Origin: Bryobacterales bacterium KBS 96 | GTDB lineage: Bacteria > Acidobacteriota > Terriglobia > Bryobacterales > Bryobacteraceae | Reading direction: 5' to 3' | Assembly: GCA_000381625.1 (NCBI GenBank) | Contig: KB906767.1 | Coordinates: 5,996,462 to 6,060,461, forward strand | DNA length: 64,000 bases | Shown here: piece after piece, positions 44,908 to 53,723 of the stretch | Layout: the number at the start of each line of letters is the position of its first letter | Numbering within the stretch: position 1 is the first letter of the stretch | Translations under genes and position numbers: made by a program | Notes under the pieces: generated by a model | The model's database searches: none | Told to the model about the DNA's origin: nothing | The model's input: only the letters and a program-made list of their open reading frames with translations

Positions 44908-45336
44908 ATGTACTCTGCTAAAGGGCTGGCATCCCTGTTAGCCGTTCTTCTGCTGTCGCTTGGCTGCATGAAGAAGCCGGAGCCGGACGGGTATCGAGTT
45001 GTCGGCTACGACGCGGCAAAGAATCAATGGACCGTCATTCGGACTGACACGTCTGACGGGAAACGTGTCAAAGAGAAATTGGTCCTCGTTTGTGATCTTT
45101 ACAAATTGGGCGACGACGACCTTTCGATTGATCCTCGTGCTTGTCAATTGGAAGTCGGTGATCTCATGGTGGTAAATGTATCGACTTCCGACCCCCAAAA
45201 AAGTCTCGACATCTTCAAAATGTCTGGACCATCGGATGAGAGATTAGTAATTACAGAGGGCGACGGTTCCAGCCGAGTTTCACAACAGTTCGTAATCGTG
45301 AAGGATGAGATTTTACCGGACAAGAGCGACCGTTGA
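44908..45336 (+). CDS. Putative lipoprotein of unknown function
   Basis: 142 residues from ATG 44908, with GAAGGA directly upstream. An open frame continues to TTG 44779, but those codons look non-coding. The start gives a short signal with a possible lipobox (LAVLLLSLGC), so the Cys near residue 20 would be lipidated. The mature part is small, acidic and beta-rich (YRVVGYDAAKNQWTVIRTD, KLVLVCDLYKLGDD), with no family recognised. DNA here is visibly more AT-rich than the flanks. First of three unknown genes after the RAYT remnant. Confidence 0.55.
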   Translation: MYSAKGLASLLAVLLLSLGCMKKPEPDGYRVVGYDAAKNQWTVIRTDTSDGKRVKEKLVLVCDLYKLGDDDLSIDPRACQLEVGDLMVVNVSTSDPQKSLDIFKMSGPSDERLVITEGDGSSRVSQQFVIVKDEILPDKSDR

Positions 45337-45453
45337 AGTTGCCGCCCGTTTGAACGGTGAGAATCGCATCGGTGATCCACAAATATCGAGACCCCCATTC
45401 CTCTACACCGTCGGCCTTGACTTCGCGAAGAATGTGATATCATTCCGCCGCCG

Positions 45454-45723
45454 ATGAGTGAGAATAAAACGGATATGGAGAAGCGCCTTCAGCAGGCGAT
45501 TTGTGAAGGGCTTGATCTGCCACGAGAGAGCGTCACAATATGCGAAGATCAGAACTACCCGAAGCTAAGTCTTACAGTCAAAATACCGGGCATCGATGAA
45601 CCCTGGAAGAAATCCCTAAATCAAGCCATATTTCACTTTGAGCCAATAGTCCGAGACATAATCCGAGAACTAACCCCTTGGATTGAACTAGGGCGAGCAC
45701 AAGCTAATCGCAGCGAAAATTGA
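45454..45723 (+). CDS. Small protein of unknown function
   Basis: 89 residues from ATG 45454, 117 bases after the putative lipoprotein. It has an acidic start (MSENKTDMEKRL), a central beta-like stretch (YPKLSLTVKIPGID) and a C-terminal amphipathic helix (PIVRDIIRELTPWIELGRA). No signal peptide or membrane segment, so cytoplasmic. Nothing recognisable. Codon use is AT-rich like its two neighbours. Confidence 0.45.
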   Translation: MSENKTDMEKRLQQAICEGLDLPRESVTICEDQNYPKLSLTVKIPGIDEPWKKSLNQAIFHFEPIVRDIIRELTPWIELGRAQANRSEN

Positions 45724-45785
45724 GGAGCGATCTCCTGAAGCTTTGCTGCCGGGCGGAAGTTGTAGCGATGTAGAAACGAGGTGCT

Positions 45786-46475
45786 GTGGCTTACGAGTGG
45801 GGTCGGTTCATCTGGTGGCTTGGACAGAACGCCGCGGCGATTCAGGCTCTTGCGGCGATTGTCGTTGTCCTTCTCACCGTTGCGCTCGTTTTCGTCGCCG
45901 GCCGATATGTTCGCCTGACGCGAGAGATGTCCCAGACAATGCGGCAACAGTTGGCTGCGGCATTTCAACCAAATATAGGGATCATGTTTGCGCAGCCACT
46001 TAGAAGCGAGTCCTGGAACAATGGCGTCGCATCGGACGGTATTGCCGACACGCTTCAGATTCAAAATAGAAGCGCATCTCCTTTGAAGTTACACTCAGTC
46101 CATATCAGCATTTCTTTTGGCGACAGCCGATATCAAAGATGTGATAAGGACTTTCCTTTTGAAGACATCGTTATTTCACCGGATTACATAAAGCAAATAC
46201 ATTTCGATATTACGGTTCCACACACAGCCAGTCAGAATCGGTTCTACAAGTTGGCACTCGTGGTTTGCAGCGATTTGGCTGATGTAAACGAGCATTGGTT
46301 TATAAAGGTTGATAAGGGTGAAATCAGCCATCATCAATTCTCTAAACTGACCAACAGAAAAGCTGATCTAAAACGGTTTTCGACCGAATTGGATAAACTG
46401 AGGCAGATCTACTTCACGCGGCTCATTGAGGATCAGCAATTTCCTGAATTTACCCCTCCGGCTTCTGGGCCTTAG
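45786..46475 (+). CDS. Membrane-anchored protein of unknown function
   Basis: 229 residues from GTG 45786. One transmembrane helix near residues 20-42 (ALAAIVVVLLTVALVFVAGRYV) is followed by a short coiled segment and a soluble domain of beta type (TLQIQNRSASPLKLHSVHISISFG, YIKQIHFDITVP, FYKLALVVCSDL), then a C-terminal helix. The layout is like small membrane-anchored sensors of unclear role, with the large domain predicted cytoplasmic (N-out) or periplasmic depending on orientation. Lies in the same AT-rich patch as the two preceding genes. Confidence 0.5.
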   Translation: MAYEWGRFIWWLGQNAAAIQALAAIVVVLLTVALVFVAGRYVRLTREMSQTMRQQLAAAFQPNIGIMFAQPLRSESWNNGVASDGIADTLQIQNRSASPLKLHSVHISISFGDSRYQRCDKDFPFEDIVISPDYIKQIHFDITVPHTASQNRFYKLALVVCSDLADVNEHWFIKVDKGEISHHQFSKLTNRKADLKRFSTELDKLRQIYFTRLIEDQQFPEFTPPASGP

Positions 46476-46863
46476 CCCTGTCCAAATTGGCCGCGGCCAA
46501 GTGACACAGTCGGTAGACGAACACGTACCGGACTGAAGACTTCTCGGTCGGAGCCGGTGGACATTTCGATTTCGAGGACAGGCTACGAACTTACCAATTA
46601 GGATGGCAGCACCGCAAACAGCCTTCGTCCCGCTCGGCTCCGCAACCCAGCAAAGGTGCTTTCAGGCAGCGGCCGGCGGGAAGTGATCGTAAATCCATCT
46701 CCCGACCCCAAAGTTTTCCCGTCCTCGCTTCAAGCCGCAGCTCGCCACGGTTATGATTCACAGCTTTTTTGAACTTCTTTTCTCTTGCGTATCAACAACT
46801 TCCGCCGCTGCCGCCTTCACTCCGCTTCCCTCCCGCGCCTATCCTCACGGCAAGAGGATCTTC
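46476..46863. other. Gene-free stretch with one perfect palindrome
   Basis: TTGGCCGCGGCCAA (46487-46500) is a perfect 14-bp palindrome 12 bases after the preceding stop. Otherwise no gene, RNA or repeat was seen in this interval. The open frame running through 46753-46863 is read as leader of the next gene. Confidence 0.5.
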
Positions 46864-47652
46864 ATGCCTACCAAAAAGAATCCGGCTGTAAGCGAGCCGT
46901 CGCGCTCCTGTGAAGCATCGCCCAATCCCCCAACCACCATCCGCCGCGCGCTGTCCGAAGCCCGGCTTCGCGCCAATCGGCTGAACGCGCAGAAATCGAC
47001 CGGGCCGCGCACCGAGGAAGGGAAACAGCGCGCCTCGCTCAACGCCACGCGCCACGGCCTCACGGCTCAGGTCCTCACGCTTACTCCCGAGGAGTTGAAA
47101 GCTCTTCAAGTTCTCATTGGCGATTTCGAAAAGCAGTATTCGCCGGCCAACACGCAGGAAAAGCATCTGGTCCACATGCTTGCCCAATTGCAGTACCGGC
47201 TGCACCGCATCATGGCGACCGAGCATAACCTCTTCGCCATCGGCCTCACCGAAAACTCCGAGTTCTGGGACGTCAATCATCCCGAAGCTCAAACTGCTTT
47301 CGTTCTCGCCGAAACGTTGCGCCGCTCGAAAGATCCGCTGCTCACACTCTCCATCTACGAACAGCGCCTGATGCGGCAGTACGAGAAAGTGCTCAAGATG
47401 CTCCGCGAAGTCCAGGCCGAGCGCAAAGCCCAGGAAGCACGCGAGCAGGAAGCGATCTACGAAGTCGGCATGTGCCACTTGGTCGCCGGCAAGGAGTTTC
47501 AACCGGCCGACTTTGGGTTCGTTTGTTCAACCGCGGAAGCAGAGGCGATTGTGAAGCGCAGATGGGCGCTCGAACACGCCAACAACGCACATACCTGTAA
47601 CTTCGACCGCGAATCCTGCAAACCAGCCCTGGCTTTTTCGAGCGCCGCCTAG
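46864..47652 (+). CDS. Protein of the GPRTEEGK family (unknown function)
   Basis: 262 residues from ATG 46864, with AGAGG upstream; the frame continues left to 46753 but without family likeness. The signature ANRLNAQKSTGPRTEEGKQ (residues about 38-56), followed by RASLNATRHGLTA, marks a family very common in Acidobacteria, Planctomycetes and Verrucomicrobia, with dozens of paralogues per genome. It has no known role. The C-terminal half is a probable coiled coil (LMRQYEKVLKMLREVQAERK). A DNA-associated or mobile-element-linked role has been suspected for such proteins, but nothing in this copy shows it. Confidence 0.8.
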   Translation: MPTKKNPAVSEPSRSCEASPNPPTTIRRALSEARLRANRLNAQKSTGPRTEEGKQRASLNATRHGLTAQVLTLTPEELKALQVLIGDFEKQYSPANTQEKHLVHMLAQLQYRLHRIMATEHNLFAIGLTENSEFWDVNHPEAQTAFVLAETLRRSKDPLLTLSIYEQRLMRQYEKVLKMLREVQAERKAQEAREQEAIYEVGMCHLVAGKEFQPADFGFVCSTAEAEAIVKRRWALEHANNAHTCNFDRESCKPALAFSSAA

Positions 47653-47774
47653 CCTGGAGATTTCCGGACCAGTCAACGAAATTACCAAATCAGCTATCAC
47701 ACAACCGAATCGACGGGGCTTGGTACGATGCGGTAGGCAACCTGCCATTGTTCGCTGCCGATTGAGCGCATTGC

Positions 47775-48611
47775 ATGAAAAAAGTTCTTTCTAGTCACCT
47801 CTTCGCAAATCATCGGCTTACCGGAGTATGGCTTGAGAGAATTCGAGCTGCCGGCTTTGACGGGGTGGAGATCTTTTGCGCGCGCCAGCATCTCGATTAC
47901 ACCGATCGGGCGCAAGTGAACGAGCTGGGCCACTGGTTCCGCGATTCATCTCTGCAGCTCTGGTCGTTGCACGCGCCTATGTATACCGACACTGTCTGGG
48001 GCCGGTCCGGTCCTCAGTCGGTCATCAATATCGTGGAGACCTCAAAGGTTCGGCGAATTGCCATGGTGGACCAAATTAAGCGCGCCATCGAAATTGCCGA
48101 TCAAATTCCGTTCCGATACCTGATTCAGCACATTGGCGTCTCGGGCGAAGAGTTCAGCCAGGAGAAACTGGACGCTGCCTTCTCATCTCTCGAAGAGTTG
48201 AAAGTATTCGCCGGCCAGCGGGGCGTTGAAATTCTGCTGGAGAACACACCCAACGACCTGTCGACGGCGCGGCGGCTGAACTATTTTCTATCCTCCACGC
48301 ATCTGAACATCGGCTACTGCTTCGATCTCGGTCATGCTCACATGGGGCAGGGAATTCCCCAGGAGTTCGAGATTATGAAGGAACGCATCCGGTCCACGCA
48401 CATCCACGACAATGATGGTATGTCGGATTCGCACTTTTTTCCGCTTCAACGAAAGGGGAACATCGATTGGCCGTCGTCGTTGAAGCTGTTGGGATCGCTA
48501 CCGGATCAATATCCGCTCTTGCTGGAATTGCGCGAGGACCCCGATGTCGACCATCCGATCGCCGAAGCGAAACGGACCATCGATGAACTGGCTACGCTCA
48601 TCTATGAATAA
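47775..48611 (+). CDS. Sugar phosphate isomerase/epimerase family protein (cytoplasmic)
   Basis: 278 residues from ATG 47775. No signal peptide, unlike the Tat-exported relative at 36-37 kb. A xylose-isomerase-like TIM barrel is clear: [50 protein letters not shown] (metal Glu), [15 protein letters not shown] (metal Asp/His), [19 protein letters not shown] and LLELREDP. The metal ligands are complete. The exact sugar is unknown. It overlaps asnS by 8 bases. Confidence 0.85.
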   Translation: MKKVLSSHLFANHRLTGVWLERIRAAGFDGVEIFCARQHLDYTDRAQVNELGHWFRDSSLQLWSLHAPMYTDTVWGRSGPQSVINIVETSKVRRIAMVDQIKRAIEIADQIPFRYLIQHIGVSGEEFSQEKLDAAFSSLEELKVFAGQRGVEILLENTPNDLSTARRLNYFLSSTHLNIGYCFDLGHAHMGQGIPQEFEIMKERIRSTHIHDNDGMSDSHFFPLQRKGNIDWPSSLKLLGSLPDQYPLLLELREDPDVDHPIAEAKRTIDELATLIYE

Positions 48612-49938
48612 CGAAACAGGGGCAGCACCGTCAGTACCAGTCATCACAATCGCGGAAGCGGCTCGGCATGCCGGCGAAACCGTGCGACTCAATGGCTGGC
48701 TCTACAATCTGCGCAAATCCGGCAAAATCGTGTTCCCGATTATTCGCGATGGCAGCGGCCTCATGCAGTGCGTTGCGGTGAAAAGCAATTTGCCGGAAGA
48801 CGTGTTCGAAGCGTTAAAAGGGCTGACGCAGGAAAGCTCGTTCACCGTCACAGGCAAGATCCGCGCGGAGCAGCGCGCCATCGGCGGCTATGAACTCGAT
48901 GTGGAGAGCGCCGCGATCTTTCAACGCGTTCCCGAAGATCGGCCGTATCCCATTACGCCGAAAGAACATGGCGTCGATTTCCTCATGGACCACCGGCATC
49001 TCTGGCTCCGGAGCCGGCGCCAGCATGCGGCCATTCGTGTGCGCCACGAAGTGATCAAGGCCATTCGCGATTACTTCGATTCGCACGGCTTCACTCTGGT
49101 CGATACTCCCATCTTTACGCCGGCGGCCTGTGAAGGGACGACAACCCTGTTCGAAGTGGATTACTTCGAGGACGAAAAAGTTTATCTCACTCAGTCCGGC
49201 CAGCTCTATAACGAGGCCAACGCCATGGCGTTCGGCAACGTCTACTGTTTCGGTCCGACGTTCCGGGCGGAAAAATCAAAGACGCGACGGCATCTCACGG
49301 AATTTTGGATGGTCGAGCCCGAGATGGCTTATGCCGATCTGGAGGATGTGAAACGCGTTGCGGAAGAGTTGATCGTCTATATTGTCGGCCGCGTTCTCGA
49401 AAACCGGCGCGAAGAGTTGAAGACCCTCGAACGTGATATATCGAAACTCGAATCCGTAAAAGCGCCGTTTCCGCGCATCAGTTACGACGAAGCCGTCAAA
49501 AATCTGCAAGGGAAGGGAAGCGAAATTCAGTGGGGAGGCGATTTCGGAAACACGGACGAAACGCTTCTGACCGAAGATTGGGACCGCCCCGTTATCATCG
49601 ATCGCTATCCGACCGAGATCAAAGGGTTCTACTTTCAGCCCGATGCCGTTCGTCCGGAACTCGCTCTGGGCGTAGACATTATTGCGCCCGAGGGTTACGG
49701 TGAAATTGTCGGTGGCGGCCAGCGCATTCACGATCTGCAACTCCTCGAAAAAAGATTGGAAGAGCATCATCTTCCGCGCGAAGCTTTCGAGTGGTATCTC
49801 GATCTCCGGCGTTTCGGCTCAGTCCCGCATGCCGGGTTTGGGATGGGTGTCGAGCGATTCGTCGCGTGGATGTGCGGCCTCGAGCACGTGCGCGAAACGA
49901 TCGCTTACCCGCGCATGCTCTATCGCACGCGCCCGTGA
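48604..49938 (+). CDS. asnS: Asparaginyl-tRNA synthetase
   Basis: 444 residues from ATG 48604, inside the last codons of the upstream gene, which suggests translational coupling. It charges tRNA-Asn in the cytoplasm. An N-terminal OB-fold anticodon domain (residues 18-115, [20 protein letters not shown]) is followed by the class II core: motif 2 in [22 protein letters not shown] and motif 3 in [21 protein letters not shown]. The AsnRS-specific stretches [12 protein letters not shown]-like ([16 protein letters not shown]) and [11 protein letters not shown] separate it from AspRS. Its presence implies direct Asn charging rather than only the amidotransferase route. Confidence 0.95.
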   Translation: MNNETGAAPSVPVITIAEAARHAGETVRLNGWLYNLRKSGKIVFPIIRDGSGLMQCVAVKSNLPEDVFEALKGLTQESSFTVTGKIRAEQRAIGGYELDVESAAIFQRVPEDRPYPITPKEHGVDFLMDHRHLWLRSRRQHAAIRVRHEVIKAIRDYFDSHGFTLVDTPIFTPAACEGTTTLFEVDYFEDEKVYLTQSGQLYNEANAMAFGNVYCFGPTFRAEKSKTRRHLTEFWMVEPEMAYADLEDVKRVAEELIVYIVGRVLENRREELKTLERDISKLESVKAPFPRISYDEAVKNLQGKGSEIQWGGDFGNTDETLLTEDWDRPVIIDRYPTEIKGFYFQPDAVRPELALGVDIIAPEGYGEIVGGGQRIHDLQLLEKRLEEHHLPREAFEWYLDLRRFGSVPHAGFGMGVERFVAWMCGLEHVRETIAYPRMLYRTRP

Positions 49939-49953
49939 CCCAGGCATTTGCTT

Positions 49954-49980
49954 GTGGGGCAGGCCCTTGGCCTGCGCCGG
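49954..49980. repeat. Dispersed hairpin copy 6 (GTGGGGCA variant)
   Basis: GCAGGCC-CTT-GGCCTGC (49959-49975) is a perfect 7-bp stem with the CTT loop, within GTGG...GCCGG. It lies between asnS and the arginase gene. Further inverted bits (to about 50040) are non-coding. Confidence 0.65.
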
Positions 49981-50092
49981 GCCGGCTCCTCGACAATTCA
50001 GCAAGACCCGAAAGAGGGCGGCTGGGAGCGCGCGCAGACGGGGCGTCCACCCGCCAAAAGCAAGTGACATTGGGTAGAAAGGATTCGATAAC

Positions 50093-51010
50093 ATGATGCG
50101 CCTGTCCCGTATCGCGATCATCGGCGCGCCTCTCGATCTGGGCGCCGGACGCCGCGGAGTCGATATGGGGCCGTCCGCGCTCCGTCTCGCGGGCCTGGGG
50201 CCGCGCCTGGCCGCGCTCGGTTATAAAGTCGAAGACCTTGGGAATGTTTTCACGGAGCAGCAGGAGAGCGCCCCGTCGGGTCCGTCAAACGCCAAGTATC
50301 TGCCGCAGATCGCATCGGCCTGCAGCGTATTGGCGGAAATGGCCGAAAGAGCGGTAAACGACAACCGGTTTCCACTTATCCTCGGCGGCGACCATTCGTT
50401 GGCGATAGGCACGGTAGCGGGCGTGTCCGCTGCCTGGCGCCGGCGAGGCGAGAAGATCGGCATCGTCTGGATCGATGCGCACGCCGACATGAATACGCCC
50501 GAATCCAGTCCCAGCGGAAACATACACGGCATGCCGCTTGCCTGCTGCATCGGACGGGGGCCGGGCGATCTCGCAAACCTGTTGGGGCATTCGCCCAAGG
50601 TTGAGCCAAGAAATGTTGTGCTGGTTGGCATCCGCGATGTGGATCTCTCCGAGCGCGAACTGGTTCGCCAGTCGGGAGTGACGGCCTTCACGATGCGCGA
50701 CATCGACGAGCGCGGCTTGCGTGAAGTAATGGAGAGCGCCGTCGTTATCGCGGGCGACGGCACGGCCGGGATTCACCTTTCGCTCGACATGGATTCTGTC
50801 GATCCCGATGAAGCGCCCGGTGTCGGCACGCCTGTCCGCGGCGGCATGACCTACCGCGAGGCTCACCTGGCAATGGAAATCGTCTGCGATAGCGACCGGC
50901 TGATTTCCATGGAACTCGTCGAAGTGAACCCCGTGCTGGACGCCGCCAATCGTACGGCAATGCTCGGCGTGGAGTTGATTCTTTCGGCTATGGGAAAGCG
51001 GATTTTGTAG
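50093..51010 (+). CDS. rocF: Arginase
   Basis: 305 residues; ATG 50093 and ATG 50096 are both possible, with AGAAAGGA upstream. It hydrolyses arginine to ornithine and urea. The binuclear Mn2+ site is fully present: GGDHSLAIGT (His), WIDAHADMNTPESSPSGNIHGMP in two blocks (Asp, His, Asp) and SLDMDSVDPDEAPGVGTP (Asp, Asp). The family ending ELVEVNPVLD is also seen. The N-terminal GAPLDLGAGRRGVDMGPSALR identifies the arginase branch rather than agmatinase. No urease or transport genes nearby. Confidence 0.95.
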   Translation: MMRLSRIAIIGAPLDLGAGRRGVDMGPSALRLAGLGPRLAALGYKVEDLGNVFTEQQESAPSGPSNAKYLPQIASACSVLAEMAERAVNDNRFPLILGGDHSLAIGTVAGVSAAWRRRGEKIGIVWIDAHADMNTPESSPSGNIHGMPLACCIGRGPGDLANLLGHSPKVEPRNVVLVGIRDVDLSERELVRQSGVTAFTMRDIDERGLREVMESAVVIAGDGTAGIHLSLDMDSVDPDEAPGVGTPVRGGMTYREAHLAMEIVCDSDRLISMELVEVNPVLDAANRTAMLGVELILSAMGKRIL

Positions 51011-51027
51011 CGTAAATCCGTAACGTT

Positions 51028-51052
51028 GTGGCGCACGTTTTATCGTGCTGGC
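51028..51052. repeat. Dispersed hairpin copy 4
   Basis: GTGGCGCACG-TTTTAT-CGTGCTGGC: perfect inner stem GCACG/CGTGC (51033-51048) with the GTGGCGCA outer end, just after the arginase stop. It could also act as a weak terminator between two convergent genes. Confidence 0.6.
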
Positions 51053-51102
51053 GGCAGTTCACTGTCCGCTCTCGGCGAAGTTCTCAATGCATCACCGTTT
51101 CC

Positions 51103-51675
51103 TCAGGCGGGGCAAACTTCTGTGGAGAATGCCGCTTCGGCCAACCGCTGCACGTGCGTCCGGATATCGTGCGGCCAGTTCCGGATTTCGTCCTCAAACC
51201 GGGCACGGTTGGATGCATAAAGGGCGCGGCTGGCTTCCTCATGGCCTGGAAGATTGCCAGTCATGGCCGACATGAAGCGGTTTGCGGCGTCCATCGCCAA
51301 TTGGGCGCGTTGCCCGGCGGGGTCCTGCTTTCTTGCCTCGTCCACAAGTCTGCGGAGCGCCGCCGAGGCCCCGTTCCGTTGTTGTTCGAGCCAGGCCCAG
51401 TGGCGCGGCAGCAGCGAAATCTCGCGTGACACTACGCCAAGCTTCGGGCGACCGGGTCCGTTGTGGACCGGCGCCGGTAGCGCACGAGCCAAAACCTCGC
51501 TGGCTGGCCCGCGAAGTTCGAAATCCACCTGCTGGCCGGTCTGATCCTCAAATAGAATAATCGAGACCTGCCCCGCGTCAAATCGCTTCTTCACATCGAG
51601 AAGCACCGCCTTGAGCGGTCCCGAGGCAATCATCTCTTCGCCCGCAAAGGCGGTATAAGTGCGTTCGTCTTCCAT
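51103..51675 (-). CDS. DUF2239 family protein
   Basis: 190 residues from ATG 51675; the frame goes on to 51753, but the extra codons cross an inverted repeat and look non-coding. It matches DUF2239: TYTAFAGEEMIASGPLKAV, IILFEDQTGQQVDFELRG, GRPKLGVVSREISLLPRHWAWL, NGASAALRRLVDEAR and the ending NWPHDIRTHVQRLA. A small cytoplasmic protein of unknown role; the VVSREISLLPRHWAWLEQQ block resembles ribbon-helix or stress-linked proteins, but this is unproven. It converges with the arginase gene. Confidence 0.85.
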   Translation of the reverse strand: MEDERTYTAFAGEEMIASGPLKAVLLDVKKRFDAGQVSIILFEDQTGQQVDFELRGPASEVLARALPAPVHNGPGRPKLGVVSREISLLPRHWAWLEQQRNGASAALRRLVDEARKQDPAGQRAQLAMDAANRFMSAMTGNLPGHEEASRALYASNRARFEDEIRNWPHDIRTHVQRLAEAAFSTEVCPA

Positions 51676-51683
51676 CTGGTCTA

Positions 51684-51728
51684 TTTTACCCGGATAATAT
51701 CCAGCAAGGCAATTGTTCCCGGGTAAAA
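51684..51728. promoter_or_regulatory. 10-bp perfect inverted repeat upstream of the DUF2239 gene
   Basis: TTTTACCCGG (51684-51693) and CCGGGTAAAA (51719-51728) are exact inverted copies 25 bases apart, 9 bases upstream of the DUF2239 start. On the minus strand TATTAT lies between them. They may be paired operator half-sites or an mRNA hairpin. A second inverted repeat, AGCGGG/CCCGCT, is at 51764-51784. Confidence 0.45.
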
Positions 51729-51836
51729 ATCGCGAACTGAGCGGGCAAAGCATTATTTTAGCGAGCGGGAATTTTTAGCCCGCTGCTTGGGTACTGTCTG
51801 GCAAGGAGGGCCGAAGGCGCTCCAAAGGAGAAGAAC

Positions 51837-53078
51837 TTGCCTGAGAAAATTAAGCTCAATGCGGGCAGCGACAATATAGACCGCCGTGGATTTCTTGAAT
51901 GCATGGCGTGGGCGGGCGCCGGTCTGGTGTGGACTGTAGGCGGCGGCGTACCGGGTTCCAGAGCGTTCGGCCAAGAGATAAATAATCAAACGGCGGGCCG
52001 TTCCGGCTTCGGTTTCGTTCAGATCAGCGACAGTCATATCGGCTTCAATAAAGCCGCCAACAACGACGTAACCGCGACGTTACAACTAGCTATCGATAAG
52101 ATCAACGCACTCGATGAGCGGCCGGACTTCCTCATTCACACCGGAGATCTGAGTCATCTTTCGAAACCCGGCGAATTCGATACTCTCGATCAGATTTTAA
52201 GGTCTTGCAAGGTAAAGCAGTCTTTCTTCGTACCGGGAGAACACGACGTGCTTACCGGCAACGGGCAGTTATATCTGGAGCGCTACGGAAAGAACACAAA
52301 GGGATCGGGGTGGTATAGCTTCGAGCATCGAGGCGTTCACTTTGTCGGCCTGGTAAACGTAGTGGATCTGAAGGCCGGCGGACTTGGATCGCTTGGCTCG
52401 GATCAATTAAATTGGCTTGAAAAGGATTTGGCCGGCCTTTCGAGCAGCATGCCGCTCGTGGTTTTTGCCCATATCCCGCTCTGGACCATCTATCCAGAGT
52501 GGGGATGGGGAACAGACGATGGCGCGAAAGCCCTGTCCTATATGCGGCGATTCGGCTCGGTCACCGTGCTGAACGGACACATCCACCAGACAATGCAGAA
52601 GGTAGAGGGAAATGTTAGCTTCCATACCGCAATGTCGACGGCGTTTCCACAACCGAAGCCCGGAATGGCTCCGTCTCCGGGGCCAATGAAAGTGCCGTCC
52701 GGACAATTGCGGGAACTGCTTGGCGTTACGGATGTGAACTATGTGGCTGGCCGCAATCTGCTCGCGGTTGTCGATTCCAACCTCGCGGCGAATCCGGCGC
52801 GGAAACCGAGCAATCAGGACGCCCGCCCTACCGCGCAAGTGAAGATAGACAATTTTTCCTTCACGCCCAAACTTCTTAGCGTGAAAGCCGGGACGGCGGT
52901 TACGTGGACGAATGGAGACGACGTGCCGCACAATGTGGTCGGCACAAAAAAAGAATTCTCGTCTCCAGTTCTTGATACCGACCAGACGTTTTCCTTTGCG
53001 TTTCGAAACCCCGGATCGTACAAATACTATTGCAAACTTCACCCGATGATGACCGGGACAATCATCGTGACTGGTTAA
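51837..53078 (+). CDS. Tat-exported metallophosphoesterase fused to a C-terminal cupredoxin
   Basis: 413 residues from TTG 51837, with AAAGGAG 7 bases upstream. A twin-arginine signal (DRRGFLECMAWAGAG) is followed by a calcineurin-type phosphoesterase (residues about 58-260): Asp65 and His67 (ISDSHIG), Asp104 (HTGDLSH), GEHD at 134-137 (usual GNHD), His212 and the GHIH pair at 247-250. Residues 335-413 form a type-1 copper domain with ligands His365, Cys399, His402 and Met405 (VPHNVV, YYCKLHPMM). The fusion suggests a copper or redox link to phosphoester hydrolysis at the cell surface. Substrate unknown. The next genes are an ECF sigma and anti-sigma pair. Confidence 0.88.
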   Translation: MPEKIKLNAGSDNIDRRGFLECMAWAGAGLVWTVGGGVPGSRAFGQEINNQTAGRSGFGFVQISDSHIGFNKAANNDVTATLQLAIDKINALDERPDFLIHTGDLSHLSKPGEFDTLDQILRSCKVKQSFFVPGEHDVLTGNGQLYLERYGKNTKGSGWYSFEHRGVHFVGLVNVVDLKAGGLGSLGSDQLNWLEKDLAGLSSSMPLVVFAHIPLWTIYPEWGWGTDDGAKALSYMRRFGSVTVLNGHIHQTMQKVEGNVSFHTAMSTAFPQPKPGMAPSPGPMKVPSGQLRELLGVTDVNYVAGRNLLAVVDSNLAANPARKPSNQDARPTAQVKIDNFSFTPKLLSVKAGTAVTWTNGDDVPHNVVGTKKEFSSPVLDTDQTFSFAFRNPGSYKYYCKLHPMMTGTIIVTG

Positions 53079-53195
53079 CAGATTAGTTTGTATGCAAATT
53101 GCAAAAGCCCTGTAAATCGAAGCGCCGGCGTGCAGCCAATCGCGGCAGTTTGCATCTTCTTGAATGTTCCGCCGCGTGGCTCTAATTAGTAACCG

Positions 53196-53723
53196 ATGCC
53201 TCCCACTGTCGATCTGTTTGAAAAAATGCTTCTGCCGCACCTCGGCGCCGCTTACAATCTAGCGCGATGGTTGACCCACAACGCACACGACGCCGAGGAT
53301 GTTGTTCAGGAATCGTATCTGAAAGCGCTGCGCTCGTTTCATACGTTCCGTGTCGAGGCAGACGGGCGCGCGTGGCTCTTAAAGGTTGTACGGAACACAT
53401 TCTACACATGGCTGCAAAGGAATAGGGACCATCGGCTGTCCACAAACCTGGCGGATGAGCCGCAATATGCGGATGGCGCTTCCCTGGACCCCGAAGCCGT
53501 GCTGATCAAAGCGGCAAGTCTTGAATCCGTTCACAAAGCGCTTAAAGATTTACCGCTGGAGTATCGCGAAGTATTGGTTTTAAGAGAATTTGAAGGATTC
53601 TCGTACAAGCAGATTGCCGAGATCTCCGATCTGCCGATCGGCACCGTCATGTCGCGGATCTCACGAGCGCGGAGGGATCTCCGCGCCCGGCTCAGTGATG
53701 CGGCCCAGAAGGTTGGACAATGA
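53196..53723 (+). CDS. ECF-type RNA polymerase sigma factor
   Basis: 175 residues from ATG 53196. Region 2 is LAAYNLARWLTHNAHDAEDVVQESYLKAL-like (HNAHDAEDVVQESYLKA) and region 4 contains LPLEYREVLVLREFEGFSYKQIAEI and the recognition part GTVMSRISRARRDLR. It sits 117 bases after the cupredoxin-phosphoesterase gene and overlaps its anti-sigma gene by 4 bases (ATGA). This gap is where an autoregulated promoter would be; TGTAAA at about 53133 was noted, but the spacing to a CGT is not canonical. It probably answers an envelope or redox/metal signal sensed by the anti-sigma factor. Confidence 0.92.
   Translation: MPPTVDLFEKMLLPHLGAAYNLARWLTHNAHDAEDVVQESYLKALRSFHTFRVEADGRAWLLKVVRNTFYTWLQRNRDHRLSTNLADEPQYADGASLDPEAVLIKAASLESVHKALKDLPLEYREVLVLREFEGFSYKQIAEISDLPIGTVMSRISRARRDLRARLSDAAQKVGQ

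Noticed and set aside
53133-53160. Possible ECF autoregulated promoter (TGTAAA then CGT)
   Set aside because: The spacing between the two elements is about 12 bases, whereas ECF promoters normally have about 16. Not convincing.
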